Shown here: positions 38,725-49,006 of the stretch, one piece after another
Layout: each line of letters starts with the position of its first letter
Position numbering within the stretch: position 1 is the stretch's first letter
NCBI GenBank assembly: GCA_902528375.1
Contig: CABZSS010000002.1
Span: forward strand, 1-64,000
DNA: 64,000 bases
Source of the DNA: an uncultured Pelagibacteraceae bacterium
Lineage (GTDB): Bacteria > Pseudomonadota > Alphaproteobacteria > Pelagibacterales > Pelagibacteraceae
Reading direction: 5' to 3'
Notes under the pieces: generated by a model
The model's database searches: none
What the model saw: only the letters and a program-made list of their open reading frames with translations
Told to the model about the DNA's origin: nothing
Position numbers and translations under genes: made by a program

Positions 38725-40545
38725 TTAGTGTTGTTTACCAAGTATCGTCTTACCGCTAGGCACACGTACTTCGTCAACCATTCTTTGAGTAGCAGCATCA
38801 GGTGCTTTAGTCAATAAGCTGACTACGACCATAGATACTAAGCTTACTAAAGATCCGATTATTCCAAATGTCAACTGAGTAACTCCCCAGAAACCAGGAT
38901 AACCATTTCTTACTGCAACTAAGTAGACAGTTCCAGAAATTAGACCAAGTAGCATTCCAGCAACAGCACCTTGTGCGTTTGCTCTCTTCCACCATACTCC
39001 TAGTACAAGTGGGAAGAACAATCCTGACATCGCAAAGTCAAAAGCCCAGATAACTGAACCTAAGATACCTTGAATTTCAAGCGCTGCAATTGTTGCTCCA
39101 GCAAAACCAATTAAAACAAGTAATACCCTTGCAACGATAAGTCTTTTCGCTGTCTCTGCTTTCGGGTTAATCATCTTGTAATAAATGTCGTGAGATAAAG
39201 CGTTTGATATCGCTAACACTAATCCGTCAGCTGTTGACATGGCAGCAGCCATACCTCCAGCAGCAACTAGACCAGAAATTACATATGGTAATCCTGCTAT
39301 CTCTGGAGTAGCCAATACAACGGCTTTACCACCCATGAAAAACTCGTTTAATTCAAGTGTTCCATTTCCGTTAAAGTCGCTTACAAACATTAAGTTTGCT
39401 TGGTTCCAGTTTTGATACCAGTCAATCGCCTGAACTTCAGTGATTGATTTACCAATAATTCCAGTAGCTAAGTTTGGATCCATAAGTGATAGTTTAGACA
39501 AAGTCGCTAACATTGGCGCTGAAGAGTAAAGTAGGAATATAAAGAATAGTGACCAACCTACTGATCTTCTCGCAGCTTTCACACTTGGAGTAGTGAAATA
39601 TCTCATCATAACGTGTGGTAATGAAGCCGTTCCAGCCATCATACAAATCGCTAATGAAATAAATTTCCAAGGCGTTGTGTTAACTTCTGAGTGCGCTTTA
39701 GTTATACCTGCTAAGCCTTTTGGCACCTGTTTCAAATCAGCTGCAGAGTTTTTAATTTCACCAAGACCAAACTGAGCTTCTAACTCAGCGATCCTCGCTA
39801 CTTCATCTGCTAACATTAGGTGTGGAAATACTCCTGCACCCATTTTGTTACTGATCCAGAAAACTGGTAACAAGTATGCTATAATCAGTACGATGTACTG
39901 AGCAACTTGTGTCCAAGTAACCGCTCTCATTCCACCAAGCATTGAACACATCAATATACTTGCAAGACCGACGTACACAGCAATGTTAAAAGGAATATCT
40001 AGTGCAACTGATGCAATAGTTCCTGTAGCATTTATCTGTGCTGTCACGTATGTGAATGAAGCAACCGTTAAGACTATTACCGCAGATAGTCTAGCTAAGT
40101 TTCCGCCATATCTAGTTCCTATAAAATCTGGAACCGTGTAGCAACCAAACTTTCTCAAGTAAGGTGCTAATAGCGAAGCAACTAGTACATATCCACCCGT
40201 CCAACCAACAAGCAATGCCATATAGCCGTAACCTTTAAAGTAAATTCCTCCAGCCATCGCAACGAATGAAGCACCAGACATCCAGTCTGCTGCAGTCGCC
40301 ATTCCGTTGAATACTGTTGGAACCTGTCTTCCAGCTACGTAATATGCATCTGTTTGCATTGTACGTGATAGGTAACCAATTAACGCATAGATTAAAACTG
40401 TAAACGCCACAAAGAAAATACCAATTAACTTTGCTGACATTCCAGCTTGTTCAGCAATCGCCATTAAGATTATGAAAACTAAGAAACCACCTGTGTAGGT
40501 TCCATAAATCTTAGGAAGATTGTCTATAAATTTACCTTTAAACAT
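38725..40545 (-). CDS. Sodium:solute symporter, large subunit (ActP-like / VC_2705 subfamily)
   Basis: This 606-aa member of the solute:sodium symporter family has about 13 membrane helices. TMQTDAYYVAGRQVP, MATAADWMSGASFVAMAG and YLRKFGCYTVPDFIGTRYG match the ActP (acetate) and VC_2705 subfamilies. The partner DUF4212 small subunit is encoded immediately upstream, and an acetyl-CoA synthetase gene lies 1 kb away, so acetate or another short monocarboxylate is the likely substrate. The gene is richer in GC than its neighbours, suggesting strong expression. Confidence 0.88.
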   Translation of the reverse strand: MFKGKFIDNLPKIYGTYTGGFLVFIILMAIAEQAGMSAKLIGIFFVAFTVLIYALIGYLSRTMQTDAYYVAGRQVPTVFNGMATAADWMSGASFVAMAGGIYFKGYGYMALLVGWTGGYVLVASLLAPYLRKFGCYTVPDFIGTRYGGNLARLSAVIVLTVASFTYVTAQINATGTIASVALDIPFNIAVYVGLASILMCSMLGGMRAVTWTQVAQYIVLIIAYLLPVFWISNKMGAGVFPHLMLADEVARIAELEAQFGLGEIKNSAADLKQVPKGLAGITKAHSEVNTTPWKFISLAICMMAGTASLPHVMMRYFTTPSVKAARRSVGWSLFFIFLLYSSAPMLATLSKLSLMDPNLATGIIGKSITEVQAIDWYQNWNQANLMFVSDFNGNGTLELNEFFMGGKAVVLATPEIAGLPYVISGLVAAGGMAAAMSTADGLVLAISNALSHDIYYKMINPKAETAKRLIVARVLLVLIGFAGATIAALEIQGILGSVIWAFDFAMSGLFFPLVLGVWWKRANAQGAVAGMLLGLISGTVYLVAVRNGYPGFWGVTQLTFGIIGSLVSLVSMVVVSLLTKAPDAATQRMVDEVRVPSGKTILGKQH

Positions 40546-40808
40546 TAGTCATCCTCTCTTTCAGTAAAGCCGAACTCTTCGTCAATTTTTTCTTGTCTAT
40601 TCGCAAACCAAAAAATTAGTATTACGAAAATTCCAAGAGAACCTTGACATGTCATGTAATAAGACAACGGATATCCTAGCGGTCTTATTGATGACGCTTC
40701 CATCTCGGCGCCGAAGAAAAAGATGCCAATAGAGAAAACAAACCAGATCGCTAATGTAATAAATAGCAACATTCTAGTTTTTTCCCAGTGTTGTTGTTGT
40801 TTTGACAT
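40545..40808 (-). CDS. DUF4212 sodium:solute symporter small subunit
   Basis: I start this 87-aa protein at the ATG at 40808 (MSKQQQHWEKTRML), which has a strong GGGAGG ribosome-binding site just upstream; the track start 17 codons earlier reads through that site. Two membrane helices (LLFITLAIWFVFSIGIFFFG; YYMTCQGSLGIFVILIFWF) and the HWEKTR motif define DUF4212, the small subunit that accompanies VC_2705-type symporters. It shares its last base with the symporter start, as expected for a two-subunit transporter. Confidence 0.9.
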   Translation of the reverse strand: MSKQQQHWEKTRMLLFITLAIWFVFSIGIFFFGAEMEASSIRPLGYPLSYYMTCQGSLGIFVILIFWFANRQEKIDEEFGFTEREDD

Positions 40809-40930
40809 TTTTTTTCCCTCCCTATAGGTTAAAAGACGAAACATTACCCAAAATGACATAGATTGGAACCCCTAAAAATGTTACAAATGACTGTGTTTTT
40901 TCACAATTAAACAACTTGCAGTAGAAAATA

Positions 40931-41554
40931 ATGTTAAAATACAAATTCAATTTAAAGGACATAAACCTTTCTGATTTCAAAGTCTATTTACTTGCGATGT
41001 TTAAAGCAGTGCTTCCAAAGAGTAAGTTGAGGAATTTGGATGACCTAAAAAAATTTATTCAACAGAAATCAGCTTGGGTGACCCAAGTTACACTCTATAA
41101 TTACTTAAAAACCAGAATGGGAACTAGATATGTTTTGCATTTCGACAATGAAGTTTTTTTATCCTCAATTAATAAAGCAAAATGGAATATTTATTATGTA
41201 GCTCTCCAAGACCTAACTTTTTATAGTTTCTCATATTTAAATTACTTCTTCAAATATAAAGATACAGCAAAATCGAAAATGATTTATGAAGAGATTCTGC
41301 AAGATGAACTCAAGAACGGAATGCCAGAGGATATTATTGCAAAAGGGAAAGCAACTTTTGATAAAAGATTAGAAGAAATTGATTGGAGAAAATATTTTAG
41401 TTCTTTGCCATTTAATAAGAGCGCTTTGGCTTTGTATGAATGGGCACCAATTGCTGAAGAACTAAAAACTTTGGATAGAAAAATTGTTTTAAACTCTATG
41501 ATATTGAAGTGGGATAATATTAAAGAAGAATTCGAAAAGAGAATTAATTTTTAA
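40931..41554 (+). CDS. Conserved hypothetical protein
   Basis: I do not recognise this 207-aa protein. It is soluble-looking, mixed alpha/beta and rich in aromatic residues ([23 protein letters not shown]). An acidic helical middle and [29 protein letters not shown] at the end are probable conserved points. It lies divergently from the symporter operon and converges on acs with a 4-bp overlap, so it may belong to acetate uptake, but that is only position. There is no signal peptide. Confidence 0.75.
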   Translation: MLKYKFNLKDINLSDFKVYLLAMFKAVLPKSKLRNLDDLKKFIQQKSAWVTQVTLYNYLKTRMGTRYVLHFDNEVFLSSINKAKWNIYYVALQDLTFYSFSYLNYFFKYKDTAKSKMIYEEILQDELKNGMPEDIIAKGKATFDKRLEEIDWRKYFSSLPFNKSALALYEWAPIAEELKTLDRKIVLNSMILKWDNIKEEFEKRINF

Positions 41555-43644
41555 ATATTTTTTCTTTCATCAACAAGACTTTTTACAACACTAGGATCTG
41601 CTAACGTTGTAGTATCACCAAGTTGATCATGTTCATTTGCTGCTATCTTACGTAATATTCTTCTCATTATTTTTCCAGATCTCGTTTTTGGAAGTCCTGG
41701 TGAAAAATGAATTATATCAGGTGTAGCTATAGGTCCAATTTGTTTTCTTACCCAAAGTTTTAACTCTCTTTCTAAGTCTCCGTCTGGATTTTCACCAACG
41801 TTGAGTGTCACGTAACAGTATAAGCCGTTTCCTTTTATGTCATGAGGATAACCCACAACAGCAGCCTCTGCTACTTTAGGGTGAGCAACAAAAGCACTTT
41901 CTATTTCAGCAGTACCTAAGTTATGACCTGATACAATTATAACATCGTCAACTCTTCCAGTAATCCAATAATAACCATCTTTATCTCTTCGACACCCATC
42001 ACCAGTAAAATATTTTCCATCAAATTGAGAAAAATATGTTTCAATAAACCTATTGTGATCTCCGTAAACGGTTCTCATTTGTCCAGGCCATGATTGAGCA
42101 ATACATAATCTTCCTTGGGCCTCACCTTTTAAAACATTTCCATCTTTGTCAACTATTACAGGTTTTATTCCATAGAAAGGTTTAGTCGCTGAACCTGGTT
42201 TAAGATCTATTGCCCCAGTTTGTGGACTTATTAATATTCCACCAGTTTCCGTTTGCCACCAAGTATCTACAATTGGACACTTACTATCTCCTACAGTTTT
42301 ATAATACCATTCCCACGCTTCAGGATTAATTGGTTCTCCAACAGTACCTAAAAGTTTTAAACTTTTTCTTGAGGTTTTTTTAACAGGTCCTTCCCCCTCT
42401 CTCATTAAAGCCCTGATTGCAGTAGGAGCTGTATAAAAAATATTAACTTTATATTTATCGACAATTTGCCACCATCTTGAGCTATCAGGGTAAGTTGGAA
42501 TTCCTTCAAACATAATTGTCGTTGCTCCGTTGGCTAAAGGTCCATAAATGATATAACTATGTCCTGTGATCCAGCCAATGTCCGCAGTGCACCAATAAAT
42601 ATCTTTTTGTTTATAATTGAATATGTATTGATGTGTCATAGAGGCATAAACCATATAACCTCCTGTAGTATGAAGCACTCCTTTAGGCTTACCTGTTGAA
42701 CCAGATGTGTACAGAATGAAAAGAGGATCTTCTGCGCTCATTTCTTCAGGCTCACACACAGAAGAAACATTTTTTGTTATGTCATGATACCAAACATCTC
42801 TGTCTTCATTCCAATTAATATTATTTCCCGTTCTTTTTACAACAACACATTTTTTTACATTTGTGCAACTCAACAAAGCTTCATCTGTTATTTCTTTCAA
42901 CGGAATTGTTTTTCCACCTCTGACCCCTTCATCAGCAGTCACGACATAATCTGAATTACAGTCATTAATTCTGCCTGCAATACTGTCGGGCGAAAATCCG
43001 CCAAAAATAATTGAGTGTATTGCACCAATTCTTGCACAAGCTAGCATTGTGTATGCAAGCTCTGGTATCATAGTTAAATAAATCGTTACTCTATCACCTT
43101 TTTTTACACCAATACTTTTTAGTCCGTTTGCAATTTTAGATACCTCTAAGTGGAGTTGTTTGTAGCTTATTTTCTTCTGAACTTTCGGATCATCTCCCAC
43201 CCAAATTATTGCTGTTTTATCTTTATCGTTTTTTAGGTGTCTATCAATACAGTTTGCCGAAGCATTCAGAGTTCCATCATAAAACCATTTAATATGTACA
43301 TCAGATTTACTGTACTTTACGTCTTTAATTTTAGAATATGGCTTAATCCAACTTATTCTCTTTCCCTCTTTTCTCCAAAAAGAATCATTTTCTTTCAAAG
43401 ATTGATTGTATTTTTTTTCATACAACGTCTTTGTAACCAAAGCTTTTTTAATCCATTCTGATTTAGTTTTATAAATTTTTTCATGATCTTCTATTGTTTT
43501 ACTGATCGACGATTTCTTTTTCCTTTTTTTGGATTTAAAGGACTTTCTTTTTTTGGATTTTCGTACAACCTTTTTTCTCTTTTTTGCAGGTTTCCTTTTT
43601 TTAATCTTTTTACTTTTTTTCTTTTTTTTAGTTTTTTTTGGCAT
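41551..43644 (-). CDS. acs: Acetyl-CoA synthetase with Lys/Arg-rich N-terminal extension
   Basis: This AMP-forming enzyme activates acetate. [19 protein letters not shown] (P-loop), WWQTETGG and [14 protein letters not shown] are intact, as is [11 protein letters not shown] with the catalytic, acetylation-regulated Lys. At 697 aa it is ~50 longer than usual because the first ~45 residues are almost only Lys, Arg and Ser ([13 protein letters not shown]...); the normal Acs region begins around [18 protein letters not shown]. Start alternatives downstream lack an obvious site, and the ATG lies one base after the EVE-gene stop, so translation from it is plausible. Confidence 0.95.
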   Translation of the reverse strand: MPKKTKKKKKSKKIKKRKPAKKRKKVVRKSKKRKSFKSKKRKKKSSISKTIEDHEKIYKTKSEWIKKALVTKTLYEKKYNQSLKENDSFWRKEGKRISWIKPYSKIKDVKYSKSDVHIKWFYDGTLNASANCIDRHLKNDKDKTAIIWVGDDPKVQKKISYKQLHLEVSKIANGLKSIGVKKGDRVTIYLTMIPELAYTMLACARIGAIHSIIFGGFSPDSIAGRINDCNSDYVVTADEGVRGGKTIPLKEITDEALLSCTNVKKCVVVKRTGNNINWNEDRDVWYHDITKNVSSVCEPEEMSAEDPLFILYTSGSTGKPKGVLHTTGGYMVYASMTHQYIFNYKQKDIYWCTADIGWITGHSYIIYGPLANGATTIMFEGIPTYPDSSRWWQIVDKYKVNIFYTAPTAIRALMREGEGPVKKTSRKSLKLLGTVGEPINPEAWEWYYKTVGDSKCPIVDTWWQTETGGILISPQTGAIDLKPGSATKPFYGIKPVIVDKDGNVLKGEAQGRLCIAQSWPGQMRTVYGDHNRFIETYFSQFDGKYFTGDGCRRDKDGYYWITGRVDDVIIVSGHNLGTAEIESAFVAHPKVAEAAVVGYPHDIKGNGLYCYVTLNVGENPDGDLERELKLWVRKQIGPIATPDIIHFSPGLPKTRSGKIMRRILRKIAANEHDQLGDTTTLADPSVVKSLVDERKNI

Positions 43645-43645
43645 A

Positions 43646-44059
43646 CTAAATATTACCCATTTTATTTAATATTTTCCAGCTTTTAGAGTCAATTGGCATT
43701 ACTGATAATCTACTTTGTTTAATAAGGGGGATTGTACTTAAAGAGCTATTTTTTTTAATATCCTCCAATTTTATGGTATTTTTTAATTTTTGCTTAAATC
43801 TTACCATGACAGCAACGAACATTTTTTTTTTATCTGTTGGATCTAAAAAGGCTTCTTTTATCACTTCTACTATACCAACGATTTCTTTTCCAATATTTGA
43901 ATGATAAAAGAAACAAAGATCACCATTTCTCATTTTTTTTAAATTATTTCTTGCTTGATAATTTCTTACTCCATCCCATATCGTCCCTTTGACACCTGCT
44001 TTTTCTTGTTGAGTGAGAGACCATACATCTGGTTCAGATTTTATTAACCAATATTGCAT
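43646..44059 (-). CDS. EVE-domain protein
   Basis: The 137-aa protein matches the EVE (PUA-like) domain: [40 protein letters not shown] and [18 protein letters not shown] proteins recognise modified bases in DNA or RNA. It lies between tsaD and acs, two bases from either, in one minus-strand operon. Pairing with tsaD is compatible with a link to tRNA modification, but that is inference. Confidence 0.92.
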   Translation of the reverse strand: MQYWLIKSEPDVWSLTQQEKAGVKGTIWDGVRNYQARNNLKKMRNGDLCFFYHSNIGKEIVGIVEVIKEAFLDPTDKKKMFVAVMVRFKQKLKNTIKLEDIKKNSSLSTIPLIKQSRLSVMPIDSKSWKILNKMGNI

Positions 44060-45130
44060 TTAAATTTTTACTCCAGCACCTTTAAGAAACTTTGCTTTGT
44101 TATCTAATTGCCACCTTGGATTCACTTCAAAATTATGTTTGTCAAATTTTTTCTTCTTGTATCTCTCCAGACCTGCTAACGCTATCATCGCTGCGTTATC
44201 AGTACATAATTTTAAATCAGGAAAATAAACTTTAAATTTTTCTTCTTGGCATAATCTTTTTAAAGTAATTCTGATTTGTTTGTTAGCAGCAACACCACCC
44301 GCAACTACAAAAGTTTTATTTTTCGGATAAAGCTCCAAATGTTGTTCAATAGCTTTTTTCGTTTTTTTATACAAAATATCAAGAACTGTTTTTTGAAAAC
44401 TTGCTGCAAGATCGTTTTTATCTTTGTCCGTCTTTATGGACTCTTTTACTCTTAAGATTGCTGTTTTCAGACCAGCAAAAGATAAATTACATCCACCTCT
44501 ATTTAAAATAGGCTTTGGTAGCATGAACCTATTTTTATCACCGATCCTTGCCAATTCTTCTATCTTAGGTCCACCTGGGTAACCAAGATTTAAAAGTTTT
44601 GCTGTTTTATCGAATGCTTCACCGAGCGCATCATCTATCGTTGTACCAAGCCTTTTGTAGTCACCTAATTTTTTAACTGTTAAGTATTGAGTGTGTCCAC
44701 CTGAAATTAAAAAAAGTAGATATGGATATTTGATATTAAAATTTAATTTTGGGCTTAAGGCATGTCCCTCTAAATGATTGACAGCTATAAAAGGTTTTTT
44801 TAACGATAAAGACAAAGCTTTTGCAAAATTTAAACCAACTGATAAACAAACTATCAAACCAGGCCCAGCAGTTGCCGCAACAGCATCAATATCTTTCAAT
44901 TTTACTTTACTAATTTTTAAAGCTTTCCTTGTCATAATGTCAATCTTATCAAGGTGTGCTCTTGCAGCTAAATCTGGAACTACACCACCAAATTTTTTAT
45001 GAATTTCAAATTGACTTGAAACAACATTCGATAAAATTTTTGGTCTATTTTTTCCATTATCTCTCAATATGGAAACAGCAGTCTCATCACAACTAGTTTC
45101 TATGCCAATAATGATTGTTTTTTTTTTCAT
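44060..45130 (-). CDS. tsaD: tRNA N6-threonylcarbamoyladenosine synthase TsaD
   Basis: The 356-aa ASKHA-fold protein transfers the threonylcarbamoyl group to A37 of ANN-decoding tRNAs. GIETSCDETAVSIL, AAGPGLIVCLSVGLNFAKAL, the metal-binding AVNHLEGHALSP and VVAGGVAANKQIR are all present. The divergent tsaD | hemC arrangement is conserved in alphaproteobacteria; the 50-bp gap should hold both promoters. Confidence 0.97.
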   Translation of the reverse strand: MKKKTIIIGIETSCDETAVSILRDNGKNRPKILSNVVSSQFEIHKKFGGVVPDLAARAHLDKIDIMTRKALKISKVKLKDIDAVAATAGPGLIVCLSVGLNFAKALSLSLKKPFIAVNHLEGHALSPKLNFNIKYPYLLFLISGGHTQYLTVKKLGDYKRLGTTIDDALGEAFDKTAKLLNLGYPGGPKIEELARIGDKNRFMLPKPILNRGGCNLSFAGLKTAILRVKESIKTDKDKNDLAASFQKTVLDILYKKTKKAIEQHLELYPKNKTFVVAGGVAANKQIRITLKRLCQEEKFKVYFPDLKLCTDNAAMIALAGLERYKKKKFDKHNFEVNPRWQLDNKAKFLKGAGVKI

Positions 45131-45180
45131 AAAAGCTTTTTATTAATGTAATTTACTCTAAAAATAAAAAAATTAAATAA

Positions 45181-46080
45181 ATGGAAAAACTTATAATTGG
45201 TTCTCGAAGAAGTAAATTGGCATTAAAATACGCTGAAATTGCAAAAAAAGCTTTTCTTAAAGAACTTGATATTGATATAGAAATTAAAAAAATTATCACA
45301 GATGGTGATTTAGTTTTAGATAGAAGGACTAGTGAAATTGGAGGCAAAGGAGAGTTCATAAAAAATATTGAAAAAGAACTTATTAATAAAAATATTGATG
45401 TAGCTGTTCATTCTTTAAAAGACGTTCCATCCGTTAAAACTAAAGGTCTTAGGATGGAGTGTTTTCTTAAAAGAAATGACCCCCAGGAAGTTTTAATTAA
45501 TAAAGAAAACTTAACATTTGATAAAATTAAAAAAAATTCAATAATTGGCACTTCTTCATTAAGAAGAGAATTTCAGTTAAAATATTTTAGATCAGACTTG
45601 AACTTTAAATTAATTAGGGGGAACATTGACACCAGAATTAAAAAATTAGATGAGGATCAATATGACTCGATTATATTAGCAAGGGCCGGTCTATCGTCTT
45701 TATCTATGGAAAACAGAATATCAGAGGTTTTTGAATGTAAGAAAATAGTTCCTCCAGCTGGTCAAGGAACAATTGTTATACAGTCTAGAGAAGACGATGA
45801 TAAATTAAATAGCATTCTTTCAAAAATTAACCATTTTGAAACTTCAATCGAGGCAAAAGTTGAAAGAAAAATTTTAAGTACTTTAGAGGGTGACTGCAAC
45901 ACTGCAGCTGGTATATATGCTAATGTAATAGGTAAGAATTTAAATATTATAGCTGAATTATTTTCTAATGATGGAAATAAAAAATTTACTTTTGAAGATG
46001 AATGTAAAATAGAAGAAGCTCTAAAAATTGCTGAAAAAGCTGGTGATGATTTAAAAAAACAGTTCGAGATGGATAAATAA
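45181..46080 (+). CDS. hemC: Porphobilinogen deaminase
   Basis: This 299-aa enzyme polymerises four porphobilinogens to hydroxymethylbilane. IGSRRSKLALKYAE, VHSLKDVPS, IGTSSLRREFQL, IRGNIDTRIKKL and the dipyrromethane cofactor Cys in LEGDCNTAAG are conserved. hemD follows at the next base. Together with hemE, hemH and hemJ (15.7-18.1 kb) the window encodes five heme-pathway enzymes. Confidence 0.97.
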   Translation: MEKLIIGSRRSKLALKYAEIAKKAFLKELDIDIEIKKIITDGDLVLDRRTSEIGGKGEFIKNIEKELINKNIDVAVHSLKDVPSVKTKGLRMECFLKRNDPQEVLINKENLTFDKIKKNSIIGTSSLRREFQLKYFRSDLNFKLIRGNIDTRIKKLDEDQYDSIILARAGLSSLSMENRISEVFECKKIVPPAGQGTIVIQSREDDDKLNSILSKINHFETSIEAKVERKILSTLEGDCNTAAGIYANVIGKNLNIIAELFSNDGNKKFTFEDECKIEEALKIAEKAGDDLKKQFEMDK

Positions 46081-46779
46081 ATGCATGTTTTGTTAACTAG
46101 ACCTTTAGAAGACTCAATAGATTTAATTAAGAGATTTAAAGACAAAGGTTTTACTGTATCTCATCTTCCTTTAATTAAAATAAATAAAATAGACTATCCA
46201 AAACTTAATAGTTCTGAATATAAGACCATCGTTTTTACAAGTTCAAATGCAATCAGAAATTTAGATACAAAAGATTTTGATAAAAAAAGTTTATGTTTTT
46301 GTGTTGGCGATGCAACAGAAAAAACTGCAAAACAAAAAGGTTTCCATAATACATTTTCGGCCGGTGGAAATGTAAAAAATTTGCAAGAATTAATCTTGCA
46401 AAATTTAGAAAAAAAAACTGAGAAAATTTTGTATATTAGCGGAGAATTAGTTTCATATGATTTGGATAAAGACCTCATCAAAGAAGGATTAAATGTTCAA
46501 AGATTAACTAATTATAGCGTTTCTCACATTGAGGATTTAAGTTCTAATTTTTTAAGTGAACTTAAAAAAAAAATTCCAGATATTGTTTATATATATTCTC
46601 AAAATAGCGCTGTAAGTTTTTTAAATTTGATTAAAAAATACCAGTTGGATGATTATTGGATGAAAACCAATTTAATGTGTATAGGTGAAAAAACTTCATC
46701 GGTGTTAAATGAGCTAAAATGGAAGAAAATCTTCCTATTTAATCCTGGTGAAGAAGAATTTTTATTATATAAAATTTAG
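46081..46779 (+). CDS. hemD: Uroporphyrinogen-III synthase
   Basis: The 232-aa protein cyclises hydroxymethylbilane with inversion of ring D. HemD is poorly conserved, but LLTRPLEDS at the N-terminus, IVFTSSNAIRNL, CVGDATEKTAKQKGF, ILYISGELVSYDL and the closing MCIGEKTSSVL follow the family pattern. The location right after hemC makes the call firm. An mscS-family gene starts two bases later. Confidence 0.92.
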   Translation: MHVLLTRPLEDSIDLIKRFKDKGFTVSHLPLIKINKIDYPKLNSSEYKTIVFTSSNAIRNLDTKDFDKKSLCFCVGDATEKTAKQKGFHNTFSAGGNVKNLQELILQNLEKKTEKILYISGELVSYDLDKDLIKEGLNVQRLTNYSVSHIEDLSSNFLSELKKKIPDIVYIYSQNSAVSFLNLIKKYQLDDYWMKTNLMCIGEKTSSVLNELKWKKIFLFNPGEEEFLLYKI

Positions 46780-46781
46780 AT

Positions 46782-47867
46782 ATGGAAGTTTTTATAAATT
46801 TTAAAGATCTATTTCTTTCTGTTTGGGACCAAGGAATTTTAGGAATTGATATTGGTCAAATCTTAATTGGTCTAGGAATATTTCTGATTTTTTTAATTTT
46901 TAGAGGCCTTATAAGCAAACTAATTCTTAAAAAATTAGAAATTATATCTAAGAAAACAACGAATAAACTGGATGATACGTTTGTAAAATCTTTGGTTGGT
47001 CCCGCAAGATTCTTGCCAGTGGTATTAGGTTTCTTTTTTGCAAGTTATTATATGACCTTTAGTGATGAAACCAGTTCATTCGTTGATAATGTTAATAGAA
47101 CATTAATTACTATATTGTTGTTCTGGATTATTCATCAGATAATAGAACCAATATCATATATCTTAAGCGGATTAGATAGAATTTTAACTCGTGAATTAAT
47201 TGGCTGGATAATTAAATCATTAAAGATACTTATTTTTATACTTGGTGCTGCAGCCGTATTAGAATTATGGGGAATTAAAATTGGTCCAATCATTGCAGGA
47301 CTAGGTTTATTTGGTGTTGCAGTTGCGCTAGGTGCACAAGACTTATTTAAAAATTTAATATCAGGGATATTAGTACTTGTTGAAAAAAGATTTAAAATGG
47401 GTGACTGGATTTTAGTTGAAGGCACTATAGAGGGCATTGTTGAAAAAATTGGATTTAGATCTACTACAATTAGAAAGTTCGATAAATCATTAGCTATAAT
47501 TCCAAATTTTCAATTTGCTGAAAATGCTGTAATAAACATAAGCCAAACTACAAACTGGCTTATAAGCTGGACAATTACACTTCAGTACGACACTACTATA
47601 GAGCAACTTAAAAATGTGCGAGATCAAATTGAAAATTTTATTAAAGAAAGTAAAGATTTTGATACAAAAGTTGGTTTAGCGGTAAGAGTAGATAAATTTT
47701 CTGACAGTTCAATAGACATGTATGTTAGATGTTTTACTCAAACAGGTAGCTGGAATGAGTGGCTTAAGGTTAAAGAAAGATTGGCTATTGGTATTAAAGA
47801 AATTGTAGAACAAAACAAAGCATCGTTTGCATTTCCTAGTCAATCAATTTACGTAGAGAAAAAATGA
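46782..47867 (+). CDS. MscS-family mechanosensitive channel
   Basis: The 361-aa protein has an extended N-terminal membrane part (four to five helices) and the diagnostic pore helix and beta domain: GPIIAGLGLFGVAVALGAQDLFKNLISGILVLVEKRFKMGDWI, then GFRSTTIRKFDKSLAIIPNF. MscS-type channels release solutes on hypo-osmotic shock. It follows hemD by two bases and overlaps the yggT gene by 4 bp. Confidence 0.93.
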   Translation: MEVFINFKDLFLSVWDQGILGIDIGQILIGLGIFLIFLIFRGLISKLILKKLEIISKKTTNKLDDTFVKSLVGPARFLPVVLGFFFASYYMTFSDETSSFVDNVNRTLITILLFWIIHQIIEPISYILSGLDRILTRELIGWIIKSLKILIFILGAAAVLELWGIKIGPIIAGLGLFGVAVALGAQDLFKNLISGILVLVEKRFKMGDWILVEGTIEGIVEKIGFRSTTIRKFDKSLAIIPNFQFAENAVINISQTTNWLISWTITLQYDTTIEQLKNVRDQIENFIKESKDFDTKVGLAVRVDKFSDSSIDMYVRCFTQTGSWNEWLKVKERLAIGIKEIVEQNKASFAFPSQSIYVEKK

Positions 47868-48151
47868 TAATAATTTACATAGTTGCTATGACCATTCTAA
47901 AATATTATTCATACATAGTGATTGCAAATGTTGTTTTAAGTTGGTTAGTAGCTTTTAATGTAATTAATACCGGAAATAGATTTGTTTACTCTGTTTTGGA
48001 CTTCACATACCGAATGACTGAACCTTTTTTAAATAGGATAAGGGCTTTTTTACCAAATCTTGGTGCATTTGATATTTCTCCTATAATATTACTTATGTTG
48101 ATATGGATTATGCAAATGTGTATGGAGTATTATATTAGACCAATAATATAA
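47864..48151 (+). CDS. YggT-family membrane protein
   Basis: The 95-aa protein has two membrane helices. IVIANVVLSWLVAFNVI, TYRMTEPFLNRIRAFLPNLGAFDISPIILLMLIWIMQM is the full YggT signature (SW, TEP, R-x-x-P, DxSP). YggT proteins are linked to osmotic tolerance and cell-division-related functions in other bacteria; the adjacent mscS is consistent with envelope stress. folD starts six bases later. Confidence 0.9.
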   Translation: MIIIYIVAMTILKYYSYIVIANVVLSWLVAFNVINTGNRFVYSVLDFTYRMTEPFLNRIRAFLPNLGAFDISPIILLMLIWIMQMCMEYYIRPII

Positions 48152-48157
48152 AAAATC

Positions 48158-49006
48158 ATGAATTTAATTGATGGAAAAAAAATTGCTGCTGAATTAAAAA
48201 ACAAACTAAAGGTGGAAGTTGATGGTATTAAGAAAAAATTCAAAAAAGTTCCAGGGTTGACAGTAATTTTAATTGGTGATTTAGCACCAAGTCAAATTTA
48301 TGTAAAGAACAAAGAAAAATCCGCTAAGGAAGTTGGATTAAATTCTGAAGTAATAAGATATGCAAACGATGTAGATGAAAATACTATTTTAAAAAAAATT
48401 AATGATTTAAACGAAGATAAATCGGTATCTGGAATTTTAGTTCAACTTCCTTTACCAAAACATATTAATAAAAAAAAAGTAATAGAGTCTATTAGTCCCA
48501 GCAAAGATGTTGATGGTTTTCACCCAATGAATGTGGGAAATTTGTCCTCTGGTTATGAAAGTTCAGTGCCTTGCACACCTCTTGGATGTTATCTTCTTCT
48601 AAAAAAAATTGAACCTAATTTAAGTGGTAAAAAAGCAGTAATCATAGGTAGATCCAATTTGAATGGAAAACCAATGGCTCAATTACTTTTAAAAGAAAAT
48701 TGTACTGTTACAATAACTCATTCTAAAACAAAAAATTTAAAGTCAGAATGTCTATTAGCAGACATCATAATTGCAGCTGTGGGTATCCCACAATTGGTAA
48801 AAGGTGATTGGGTAAAGAAAGATTCAATAATAATTGATGTAGGTATTAATAAAATTGATAAAGGAATTGTAGGAGATGTAGATTTTGATCAAGTTTCTAA
48901 AAGGGCAAAAGCATTAACACCTGTTCCAGGAGGAGTTGGCCCAATGACTATTGCTTGTTTGATAAAAAATACAATTGACTGTTTTAAAAGAATTAATTCA
49001 AATTAA
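48158..49006 (+). CDS. folD: Methylenetetrahydrofolate dehydrogenase / cyclohydrolase
   Basis: The 282-aa bifunctional enzyme interconverts 5,10-methylene- and 10-formyl-THF. LAPSQIYVKNKEKSAKEVG carries the catalytic Tyr and Lys, and GILVQLPLPKHIN, the DVDGFHPMNVG loop, the NADP motif GRSNLNGKPMAQLL and PVPGGVGPMTIACL are typical. Its 10-formyl-THF feeds PurH. It converges with a GT41 gene, overlapping by 14 bp. Confidence 0.97.
   Translation: MNLIDGKKIAAELKNKLKVEVDGIKKKFKKVPGLTVILIGDLAPSQIYVKNKEKSAKEVGLNSEVIRYANDVDENTILKKINDLNEDKSVSGILVQLPLPKHINKKKVIESISPSKDVDGFHPMNVGNLSSGYESSVPCTPLGCYLLLKKIEPNLSGKKAVIIGRSNLNGKPMAQLLLKENCTVTITHSKTKNLKSECLLADIIIAAVGIPQLVKGDWVKKDSIIIDVGINKIDKGIVGDVDFDQVSKRAKALTPVPGGVGPMTIACLIKNTIDCFKRINSN

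Noticed and set aside
43483-43686. Phe-rich plus-strand ORF
   Set aside because: It is the reverse complement of the poly-Lys tail of acs, giving artificial Phe/Leu runs.
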